From Romeriopsis sp046049545 (GTDB lineage: Bacteria; Cyanobacteriota; Cyanobacteriia; Leptolyngbyales; Leptolyngbyaceae), in the NCBI GenBank assembly GCA_046049545.1, contig JBJORF010000019.1, positions 1 to 52,313 of the forward strand: DNA of 52,313 bases. The letters are read 5' to 3'. The translations under genes and the position numbers were made by a program. Below, one piece after another: positions 35,717 through 43,221 of the stretch. The notes under the pieces were generated by a model, which ran no database searches, was not told where the DNA came from, and saw nothing but the letters and a program-made list of their open reading frames with translations. Every line of letters starts with the position of its first letter. Within the stretch, counting starts at the first letter, position 1.

Positions 35717-37228
35717 ATGACGATCGGGGTGTGGATTTTAGGCGATCAACTGTCGTTGGGAAATGCGGCGCTAAAGGGTTTGCCCGCGAAAACGCCAGTG
35801 ATTTTAATCGAATCCCTCGACCACATTCGGGTGCGACGCTATCACCAGCAGAAATTGGTGTTGGTTTGGGCGGCGATGCGTCATTTTGCCGAGGCGTTGC
35901 GGGCAGCGGATTGGGAGGTGGAATATGCGGAAGTAGAGAATTTCCGATCGGCCCTCCTGCCTTGGATTAAACGCCACAAAATTACCGAACTGCGGTTGAT
36001 GACCCCGATCGATAAACCCTTTCGGGCGCTGGTGGCCGACCTCGACTTGCCCTGCGAAATCACGCTGATACCCAATAACCAATTTCTCTGGAGCGCTGAG
36101 GAATTTATCACCTGGGCGAAGCCGCGCAAACGCCTGCTCATGGAGGACTTTTATCGTGAGGGTCGGCGGCGATTGAATATTCTGATGGAAGCCGATGGTA
36201 AGCCCAGCGGTGGCGCGTGGAATTTTGATAAAGAAAATCGCAAACCACCAAAAAAATCTGACCCCAATTTCAAGCCCCCGAAGCCGCAATGGTTCGAGCC
36301 AGATGATATTACCCAAACCGTCATCGCCAAAGTTAAATCGCTGGAAATTCCGACCTATGGCAAGCTCGATCGCTTTGGGTGGGCGGTGAATCGAACTCAG
36401 GCTTTACAGGTTTTAGATCATTTCATTGCCCGAGGTCTCGATACGTTTGGCCCCTACGAAGATGCGATGGTTACAGGCCAGGATACGCTGTGGCATTCGC
36501 TATTGTCACCTTATCTGAATATTGGATTGCTCACACCGGGGGAGATTGTGGGGCGGGTGGAGGCGGCCTATGAAGCCGATCGGGATATCGCAATCAACAA
36601 CATCGAGGGCATGATTCGGCAAGTTATGGGCTGGCGCGAATATATGCGCGGGGTTTATGAACTGAGCGACGATGATTATGGTGAATCAAATTGGTTTGAC
36701 CATCAGCAACCACTCCCAGAATTTTTCTGGGATGCGCAGCAAGCGAAAATGAACTGTCTCAAGCAGTGCCTTGATCAAACCGAACGCCTGGGCTATGCCC
36801 ATCACATCCAGCGTTTAATGGTTTTGAATAATTTCGCCTTAATTGCGGGCATTTCACCCAGCGCGATCGAGCAATGGTTTCACGCTGCCTATATCGATGC
36901 CTACGACTGGGTCATGCAAACCAACGTCATCGGCATGGGGCAATATGCCGACGGCGGAATGCTGGCATCAAAGCCCTATTCCGCCTCGGCGAATTACATC
37001 AATAAAATGAGCGATTACTGCAAGGATTGCCAATATGATGCCAAATCACGCACCGGGGAAAAGGCCTGCCCCTTTAATTATTTTTATTGGGACTTCCTCG
37101 ATCGGCACCGCGAAAAACTCACCAGTCAAGGTCGCATGAGTTTTATCTTAAAAAACCTCGACAAAATGGCTCCTGAAGAACTCGCAGCCATCCGCACTGC
37201 TGCCCGAACTTGGCACCAAAACCACTAA
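35717..37228 (+). CDS. Fe-S cluster bacterial cryptochrome/photolyase (FeS-BCP, PhrB-like)
   Basis: 503 residues from ATG 35717 (a GTG lies two codons upstream). It belongs to the prokaryotic (6-4) photolyase group typified by Agrobacterium PhrB, which binds FAD, a lumazine-type antenna and a [4Fe-4S] cluster. Four Cys match the PhrB cluster spacing: Cys347, Cys435, Cys438 and Cys451 (steps of 88, 3 and 13). Motifs seen: VWILGDQLSLGN at the N-terminus, NNIEGMIRQVMGWREYMRG, RLMVLNNFAL, WVMQTNVIGMGQYADGG and YCKDCQYD. Likely light-driven repair of (6-4) photoproducts or a light-sensing role. It is followed 27 bp later by a DASH cryptochrome gene. Confidence 0.92.
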   Translation: MTIGVWILGDQLSLGNAALKGLPAKTPVILIESLDHIRVRRYHQQKLVLVWAAMRHFAEALRAADWEVEYAEVENFRSALLPWIKRHKITELRLMTPIDKPFRALVADLDLPCEITLIPNNQFLWSAEEFITWAKPRKRLLMEDFYREGRRRLNILMEADGKPSGGAWNFDKENRKPPKKSDPNFKPPKPQWFEPDDITQTVIAKVKSLEIPTYGKLDRFGWAVNRTQALQVLDHFIARGLDTFGPYEDAMVTGQDTLWHSLLSPYLNIGLLTPGEIVGRVEAAYEADRDIAINNIEGMIRQVMGWREYMRGVYELSDDDYGESNWFDHQQPLPEFFWDAQQAKMNCLKQCLDQTERLGYAHHIQRLMVLNNFALIAGISPSAIEQWFHAAYIDAYDWVMQTNVIGMGQYADGGMLASKPYSASANYINKMSDYCKDCQYDAKSRTGEKACPFNYFYWDFLDRHREKLTSQGRMSFILKNLDKMAPEELAAIRTAARTWHQNH

Positions 37229-37255
37229 TTCCCCAATCCAAACGAGCAAATCACC

Positions 37256-38782
37256 ATGTCTTCAACCCTCATCTGGTACCGCAACGATCTTCGCATCCAC
37301 GACCATGAAGCGCTGCACGAAGCGCTGCAAGCGAAATCCACACCGATTCCCTTATACTGCTTCGATCCACGCCACTTTGGTGAAACCCGCTTTGGCTTTG
37401 CGAAAACGGGGGCTTTTCGTGCGAAGTTTTTGTGCGAAAGTGTAGCAGATTTGCGGCAGTCACTGCGATCGCTGGGCGGTGACTTAATCATTCGATCGGG
37501 CAAACCCGAAGAAATCATTCCAGAATTAGTCAAACAGCTCAAAATCGACACGGTTTATTGGTTTGAAGAAGTCACGTCTGAAGAACTCCAAGTCGAACAG
37601 GCCTTGAAAGCGGCCCTCAAATCCCTCAATGTCAAGGTCGAAACCTTTTGGGGCAGTACGCTGCACTATCCCGGTGATTTGCCATTTGACTTGAATCAAA
37701 CCCCGGAACTGTTTACTCAATTCCGTAAATTAGTCGAAAAAGACGAAACGATCGCCCCCTGTTTCCCTACACCAAAGCAACTGCCTGCCCTGCCCACGAT
37801 CGAACCCGGTGAATTGCCCACACTCAGCGATTGGGGTTTAGTCGAACCCGAAGACACCCCACGCGCCACGATGCCCTTCGTTGGCGGCGAAACGGCAGGA
37901 ATTCAACGGCTGAAATCTTACATTTGGGATAGCGATCGGCTGCGCGTTTACAAAGAGACCCGCAATGGGATGTTGCTCAAAGATGATTCCTCCAAGATTT
38001 CGCCTTGGTTATCTTTAGGCTGTTTATCACCGCGTTATGTTTTCGATGAGGTAGAGAAATATGAAACGGAGCGCGTCAAAAATGACTCAACCTACTGGCT
38101 AATTTTCGAACTGCGCTGGCGGGATTATTTTCGGTTTATTAGTGCTAAACACGGCAACAAGATCTTTAAACCCACAGGAATGCCGCAACTCAAACTCCCT
38201 TGGCAACAAGACTGGCCCCGGTTTGACTTATGGCGGGAAGGTCAAACGGGCTATCCATTGGTTGATGCCGCGATGCGCGAACTCGCTACGACGGGCTGGA
38301 TGTCCAATCGCGGTCGCCAAAATGTCGCCAGCTTTTTAACCAAAAATCTCAACATCGATTGGCGTATGGGCGCGGAATGGTTTGAATCATTGCTGCTGGA
38401 TTATGACGTTTGCAGCAATTGGGGCAACTGGTGCTACACCGCCGGAGTCGGTAACGACGCGCGTGGCTTCCGGTTTTTCAATATCACCAAGCAGTCAAAA
38501 GACTACGATCCCCAAGGTGATTATTTAAGACATTGGCTCCCCGAACTGAGCGCCCTCAGCTCCAGCCAAATTCACGAACCCTGGAAGCTCAACCAAGGCG
38601 ATCAGAAAAGGGTCGGCATCCAACTGGGCGTTGATTATCCATCACCCGTCGTTGATTTATTCCAATCGGCACAGACGAACGAGAAACGCTACAACGAGAC
38701 AGCGGGAATTACCTCTGGGAGCGATCGCGGCAACAATCAGCGATCGAACAACGCCCGCGCCAACAAACCCCGCCGCAAATAG
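37256..38782 (+). CDS. DASH-type cryptochrome/photolyase
   Basis: 508 residues. The N-terminal photolyase (antenna-binding) domain starts STLIWYRNDLRIHDHEAL; the C-terminal FAD domain has SSKISPWLSLGCLSPRYV, FELRWRDYFRF, GYPLVDAAMRELATTGWMSNRGRQNVASFL, LDYDVCSNWGNWCYTAGVGNDAR and RGFRFFNITKQSKDYDPQG, which is the DASH pattern. Cry-DASH proteins repair cyclobutane dimers mainly in single-stranded DNA and may also signal. The last 50 residues are a basic, Asn/Arg-rich disordered tail. It probably shares a transcript with the Fe-S photolyase gene 27 bp upstream; its stop is 10 bp from that of the convergent nuclease gene. Confidence 0.95.
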   Translation: MSSTLIWYRNDLRIHDHEALHEALQAKSTPIPLYCFDPRHFGETRFGFAKTGAFRAKFLCESVADLRQSLRSLGGDLIIRSGKPEEIIPELVKQLKIDTVYWFEEVTSEELQVEQALKAALKSLNVKVETFWGSTLHYPGDLPFDLNQTPELFTQFRKLVEKDETIAPCFPTPKQLPALPTIEPGELPTLSDWGLVEPEDTPRATMPFVGGETAGIQRLKSYIWDSDRLRVYKETRNGMLLKDDSSKISPWLSLGCLSPRYVFDEVEKYETERVKNDSTYWLIFELRWRDYFRFISAKHGNKIFKPTGMPQLKLPWQQDWPRFDLWREGQTGYPLVDAAMRELATTGWMSNRGRQNVASFLTKNLNIDWRMGAEWFESLLLDYDVCSNWGNWCYTAGVGNDARGFRFFNITKQSKDYDPQGDYLRHWLPELSALSSSQIHEPWKLNQGDQKRVGIQLGVDYPSPVVDLFQSAQTNEKRYNETAGITSGSDRGNNQRSNNARANKPRRK

Positions 38783-38792
38783 ACCTGCCCGC

Positions 38793-39593
38793 TTAACTCG
38801 CCAATCCAAACGTCAACTGTAAGTTTGGAGCCGCTGCGGCATTCGCGGGCAGCGGATTCGGCTCACAGCTCACAGCCGAACAATAGCGCGAGAACGAACA
38901 TTGACCGCAATGGCTCCCCGGATTTGGCTGCCAAGATTCTTCTTGACGCAACTGCTGGGCTAATTGGGCGATCGTTTGCTTCGCCAAATTCCGATGCCGC
39001 TGGGTCACACGGTATCGTACCTTTTCCCCCGTGCGTAAAAACAGCAAACTCACATACCGCAACCGCTGCTCATAGCGTTGCTCCACCGCCAAACCATACA
39101 AACCCATTTGCAAATCCAGATCGGCCATGCTTGGCATCTGCACCATCTTTGCCGATTTGTAATCAATCCATTCCAAACCATCAACCACCGGATCAATCCG
39201 ATCGTAGCGGCCCATAATCTGAAACTCTAAATTCTTGACTTCGACCACAGCCTGGATTTTCCCTTCCACGGCAATCGGCCGGCGCAGAAGCGATTCAGAA
39301 TTAATATACCGATCGTAATAAGTATTCAAAATCGCCCGCCCTTCGCGCACTTGATTCAAACTTAAGTCCTTCGATCGCTCATTCCAACAGCGATAAAGCC
39401 AGCGCCGATCGGGCACCGCCTCACGATAATGCCAATCCCGATGACATTGGGCCAAAGCATGATGCAGCGCATTACCCAACGCCGCACTGCCATAGTATTC
39501 CGGGGCGTTCACCCGCTTTTCATAACGCAGATAATAAGAATAAGCGCAGCGCTGATAAACCCGCAGCTTATTCGCCGAAATTGGATAGACCAT
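38793..39593 (-). CDS. PD-(D/E)XK nuclease with Fe-S cluster (Cas4/AddB-like)
   Basis: 266 residues. It resembles RecB-family exonuclease proteins: N-terminal ISANKLRVYQRCAYSYYLRY, then the nuclease motifs GRYDRID (Asp131) and EWIDYKSAK (Asp144, Lys146). One Cys near the N-terminus (Cys16) and three near the C-terminus (Cys229, Cys232, Cys238) match the pattern that binds a [4Fe-4S] cluster in Cas4 and AddB. No cas genes or repeats are near, so it is not part of a CRISPR system here. A housekeeping DNA-repair role is inferred. It is next to the two photolyase genes, but convergent with them. Confidence 0.88.
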   Translation of the reverse strand: MVYPISANKLRVYQRCAYSYYLRYEKRVNAPEYYGSAALGNALHHALAQCHRDWHYREAVPDRRWLYRCWNERSKDLSLNQVREGRAILNTYYDRYINSESLLRRPIAVEGKIQAVVEVKNLEFQIMGRYDRIDPVVDGLEWIDYKSAKMVQMPSMADLDLQMGLYGLAVEQRYEQRLRYVSLLFLRTGEKVRYRVTQRHRNLAKQTIAQLAQQLRQEESWQPNPGSHCGQCSFSRYCSAVSCEPNPLPANAAAAPNLQLTFGLAS

Positions 39594-39717
39594 AACCGCA
39601 AAAATGGAGCTAAAACATCGGGCAAGCCGAAAATGACAAGGTTAAAACAATGACCCGTAACCCAGAGCAAATCACACCACACATCCGCATAAGTCGGACA
39701 GCCTCTAGCGAATCGGA

Positions 39718-39996
39718 CTAACTAATCTGATTCGCTCCCAAGGACTGAGGAACCGTACTGGGAAATTCAGGATTGGCATGGCCAAACACCGAATCGCCAA
39801 ACAATGCATCAAGATAAATCCGTGCCGCATTACGATCGCTGACTTGCTCCGGCAATCGATTCTGCAATAGGAACAATGAAATCGCCGCCGAGAACACACG
39901 GTCTTGATCCCATTCAGGGCGAGTATCCAAAAACGTCGCCAAGGACTGGTGCAACGTCTCAGGAATCTCAACAAACAAACTAATCGGCATATCCAT
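39718..39996 (-). CDS. DUF2811 family small protein
   Basis: 92 residues from ATG 39996, which has GAGG nine bases upstream. The frame is open further upstream but the extension does not resemble the family. The core ISLFVEIPETLHQSLATFLDTRPEWDQDRVFSAAISLFLLQN matches the cyanobacterial DUF2811 pattern (EIPE.LH..L...L...P.WDQDRVFSAALSLFL). The function is unknown. The C-terminal tail (NPEFPSTVPQSLG) is variable. It is a single gene between the nuclease gene and a long spacer. Confidence 0.8.
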   Translation of the reverse strand: MDMPISLFVEIPETLHQSLATFLDTRPEWDQDRVFSAAISLFLLQNRLPEQVSDRNAARIYLDALFGDSVFGHANPEFPSTVPQSLGANQIS

Positions 39997-40536
39997 GACG
40001 GAAACCTCGCAAGCAATAGCGTCCAATTGAAGCAACAGTGCCGCAGTCGCGGCGCGGCGCTGGCGTGGCAGCAACCAGCAACCCGTTGTCGGATACACCT
40101 GTGGTAGAAGGGCATCCCAAACCTCAATTGCACATGCAAAATCCATTGGCTTGAAATCAAGTTGGATTTCGTGGGCCTATTGTGTGCGATCGCCGCCAAA
40201 AATTCAACATTTTTTGCCGCTCGATTGCCGCCCATCGTGGATCAACCAACACGATGGAATGGGGGTTTCAGCCATTTTTGCGTCACGGGACTGACCCGAA
40301 AATTTTAATTTCACATGCTGTTATTGGCATCCCCGATCGCTCTCCACAAATTCCCCTTAAAGACGCAAAATGTGATTTTCACCTGTGGAAAACCAGAAAA
40401 ACTATGGGGATAAATTGTGGGCCGCAGGCGCAACCGCGATCGGATTTAGGGGGTTTCAGCCTTCGCCAAAATTTTATTGTTAAGTTTTATGTGTTTTATG
40501 AGAGAGCTCGAGGTCATGCCCACGCATTAGCAGCTT
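39997..40536. other. Spacer without a convincing gene (540 bp)
   Basis: Between the DUF2811 gene start and the 17-bp repeat array. A plus-strand frame at 40182-40562 is open for 126 codons but has no recognisable family, no clear ribosome-binding site and runs into the repeats. No RNA gene or promoter could be fixed. Confidence 0.4.
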
Positions 40537-40638
40537 CAGGGCTAAGTCAGCTTCAGGGCTAAGTCAGCTTCAGGGCTAAGTCAGCTTCAGGGCTAAGTCA
40601 ACTTCAGGGCTAAGTGAAATCCAGAGCTAAGTGAAATC
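40537..40638. repeat. 17-bp tandem repeat, six copies, spanning a stop codon
   Basis: Six full units of 17 bases (consensus CAGGGCTAAGTCAGCTT on the plus strand) run from 40537 to 40638; a partial copy (CAGCTT) precedes them. Three units are identical, the other three have changes at the right end. The last unit (40622-40638) holds the TAG stop (40627-40629) of the REC-kinase gene on the minus strand, so the gene's final codons are part of the repeat. Confidence 0.85.
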
Positions 40639-41982
40639 GGGCTGGTGGATCGGTAGGCGGACGATCGCGGTCGTCGATTTTCCCGGTACCGACTCGATCT
40701 CAATCTCGCCATGATGCGTGTGGATCACGCGATAACAGATCGCCAGTCCCAGACCTTTCCCCGTATCGACTGACTTGGTCGTAAAAAATGGATTGAAAAT
40801 TTGATCCTTTAGCGCCGCTGGAATACCGACACCATTATCGTGAATCTGCAATTCAACCTCCTGCTCGGAGATTTGCGTTGTCGTGATTGTGATTTGGGGA
40901 ATCAAATGGGCATTTTGCTCGCGCTGGGTCTGGATCGCATCGATCGCGTTGTTGATCAAATGCATAAAGACCTGATTTAACTGCGCCGGGTAGCACTGAA
41001 CTTTCGGCAAATCGCCAAACTGCCGATTCACCTTAAATTGGTTACCCAAGCGATAATCGAGCAGCATCAATGTACTATCAATGCCTTCATGCAAATCGAC
41101 TTCCTTTTGATCCGCCTCATCCAAGCGCGCAAAATTACGGAGCGATTTGACAATCGAGGAAATCCGATCGGCTCCCTTGCCCATTGACCCGATCGCTTGG
41201 TGAAAATCATCCTGCACAAATTGCAAATCAATCTCTGCCATTGCGGCTTGAATCATCGGCGGCAATTCCGCTTGATGCTGCTGGCATAATTGGACAATTT
41301 CAGTCAGATCATTCGCATGCTGCTGTACATACTTCAAATTGCCATAAATGAAATTCACCGGATTATTAATTTCATGGGCAATTCCCGCAACCATCTGACC
41401 TAATCCGGACATTTTTTCCGTTTGAATCAGTTGAGCTTGCGCTTCTTGCAGTTGATTCAGGGTACTGGTAAGGCGGAGGGCTTGTTCTTGGGCCGCCGCA
41501 GTGCTGACTACTAACGCTTGAAAATTATTAAATGCTTGGGAATGGTAACGAATTCGGGCAATTAGCTCGATCGGGTCAGGCAGCTTTGTCAGATAATCAT
41601 TCGCCCCATGGGTAAATGCGGCTGCTTTCATGCTGGCATCTTCTTTGTTCGACAGCACAATCATCGGAATATGGGCGGTCTGGGGATGTTGACGAAACCA
41701 GCGCAGCAACATCAGGCCATCAACATCCGGCATCACCAAATCCTGCAAAATCACCGTCGGCTGAATTTGCAGCGCTATCTGAATCGCTCGATTCGGATCA
41801 GCACAATAGTGAAAGGTAATATCGGGTTGAGTTTCCAATGATCGGCGGATTACTTCACCAACGATCACTTGATCGTCGACGAGTAAAACCGTAATGGTTT
41901 GATTTAATTGCTCTACTGAACCACACGGCGACAGTTCTGACGACAGTTCTGGCTGACTCATTGCCGTATCCAACGCTATCAT
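40627..41982 (-). CDS. WspR-type receiver fused to a histidine kinase (output protein of Wsp-like cluster)
   Basis: 451 residues from ATG 41982 (GGAG ten bases upstream). The receiver (about 28-155) is of the WspR type: VLLVDDQVIVGE, phosphoacceptor Asp81 in VILQDLVMP, GANDYLTKLPDPIEL and ARIRYHSQAF. In Pseudomonas WspR this receiver is joined to a GGDEF diguanylate cyclase. Here a coiled coil (160-190) leads to a HEINNP-type kinase with His203, the N box HLINNAIDAI, DNGVGIP and GKGLGLAICYRV. There is no GGDEF. CheA would phosphorylate Asp81 and so control kinase activity; its own partner regulator is unknown. It follows cheB by 164 bp on the same strand. Confidence 0.92.
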   Translation of the reverse strand: MIALDTAMSQPELSSELSPCGSVEQLNQTITVLLVDDQVIVGEVIRRSLETQPDITFHYCADPNRAIQIALQIQPTVILQDLVMPDVDGLMLLRWFRQHPQTAHIPMIVLSNKEDASMKAAAFTHGANDYLTKLPDPIELIARIRYHSQAFNNFQALVVSTAAAQEQALRLTSTLNQLQEAQAQLIQTEKMSGLGQMVAGIAHEINNPVNFIYGNLKYVQQHANDLTEIVQLCQQHQAELPPMIQAAMAEIDLQFVQDDFHQAIGSMGKGADRISSIVKSLRNFARLDEADQKEVDLHEGIDSTLMLLDYRLGNQFKVNRQFGDLPKVQCYPAQLNQVFMHLINNAIDAIQTQREQNAHLIPQITITTTQISEQEVELQIHDNGVGIPAALKDQIFNPFFTTKSVDTGKGLGLAICYRVIHTHHGEIEIESVPGKSTTAIVRLPIHQPDFT

Positions 41983-42146
41983 TATGGAAGATCTCCGAAT
42001 GATTCTTGAAATTTGAGAAAGTGTTGAGAAGAGCACAAACCAAGAAATGCGGTAGATAGACTTATGTTGCCCCTAAACCGCAAGCAATATAACTATTAGC
42101 ATGATCAATTTTTCCTTAAGTTGAGCTTGTCAGCGAACTAATCATC

Positions 42147-43199
42147 CTAGAGCGAAACTTTACTCAAACGGGCCAAAGCGGCTGCCGCGATCGCATTAAT
42201 GGGTAACACCTGCGCCGCTGCATGGAGATCAACTGCGGCCTTGGGCATGCCGTAGACCACAGATGTTGCTTGATCCTGGGCGATCGTGGTCCACCCCATT
42301 GTGATCAGCTGCTGCATCCCAATTGCCCCATCGCGACCCATTCCCGTCAGCAATACCCCCACCCCAGGCTGCGGCCAATTCGCCGCCGCACTTTGAAACA
42401 GCATGTCAACCGACGGACAGTAAATTCCGCCAGTAGTATTGCTTCGGTGATATAGCGTTTGGTTGCGGCTGATCACCAAATGCCGATCGCTACCCGCCAC
42501 AATCACTTCCCCTGGAAGAATCCTGGCCCCCGACTGCGACAGTCGCACTGGCATCAACGACTGCTGATTCAACCAATCCACCAGCCCCGCAACAAACTGC
42601 ACATCCACATGCTGCACCACAATAACTGCGAGGTTTTGATCCGCTGGAATTTGTGACAAAATCTGCGCGATCGCTTGGGGGCCACCCGTCGAAGCCCCAA
42701 TTAATAATAACCGTGGCAGCGCTACCGTCGATTGCTCGGATGATCGCGGCCCGGCCAACGGAAAACCGGTCACAGGCGATTTGCCAAGAAACTTAGCAAC
42801 GGTGGCGATTTTTTTCAGCAACCGATTCTCGCTCAAGGCTTGCGCGTTTGCCGAGTCAAAGTCCAATCCTAAAATCGGTGTATTAATCGCATCCAAAGCC
42901 CCATGCCCCATCGCTTCAAACACCTGCCCCGCAAACCGATTCACGCTGGCGGTAACGAGTAAAATCGCACAGGGCGACTGCGCCATAATTCGCTTCGTTG
43001 CTTCCACCCCATCCATAATCGGCATGAGCAAATCCATCAGCACCAAATCCGGTCGATCGGCAGCACAGCGTTCCACCGCTTCCACACCGTTTTGGGCTGT
43101 CCAAGCAAGCTGATATTGCGGTACAGCGGCGATCATGCGGCGCAGCACTTCCAGGCTCATTAAGGTATCATTGACAATCGCAATTCGCAGAGGCCGCAT
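42147..43199 (-). CDS. cheB: CheB-type methylesterase, WspF-like
   Basis: 350 residues from ATG 43199, with AGGA six bases upstream and 22 bases after the CheA stop; a TTG further upstream is unlikely. Receiver domain (1-120): RIAIVNDTLMSLEVLRR, phosphoacceptor Asp56 (VLMDLLMPIMDGVEATKRIM) and VFEAMGHGALDAINTP, a WspF-type sequence. After a linker, the methylesterase domain (about 162-345) has the triad Ser170 (IGASTGGP), His197 (VVQHVD) and Asp290 (GMGRDG). It removes methyl groups from receptor glutamates, resetting the MCP. In Pseudomonas, loss of WspF locks the system on. CheB proteins are uncommon in cyanobacterial taxis clusters. Confidence 0.94.
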   Translation of the reverse strand: MRPLRIAIVNDTLMSLEVLRRMIAAVPQYQLAWTAQNGVEAVERCAADRPDLVLMDLLMPIMDGVEATKRIMAQSPCAILLVTASVNRFAGQVFEAMGHGALDAINTPILGLDFDSANAQALSENRLLKKIATVAKFLGKSPVTGFPLAGPRSSEQSTVALPRLLLIGASTGGPQAIAQILSQIPADQNLAVIVVQHVDVQFVAGLVDWLNQQSLMPVRLSQSGARILPGEVIVAGSDRHLVISRNQTLYHRSNTTGGIYCPSVDMLFQSAAANWPQPGVGVLLTGMGRDGAIGMQQLITMGWTTIAQDQATSVVYGMPKAAVDLHAAAQVLPINAIAAAALARLSKVSL

Positions 43200-43221
43200 A
43201 GAAATTCCTGTCAATAAAGAA

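Noticed and set aside
38793..39593. PD-(D/E)XK Fe-S nuclease considered as CRISPR Cas4
   Set aside because: The motifs fit the wider RecB/AddB-like group; there are no neighbouring cas genes or arrays.
40182..40562. A 126-codon plus-strand frame in the spacer before the 17-bp repeats
   Set aside because: No family similarity, no good ribosome-binding site and the end lies inside the repeat array.
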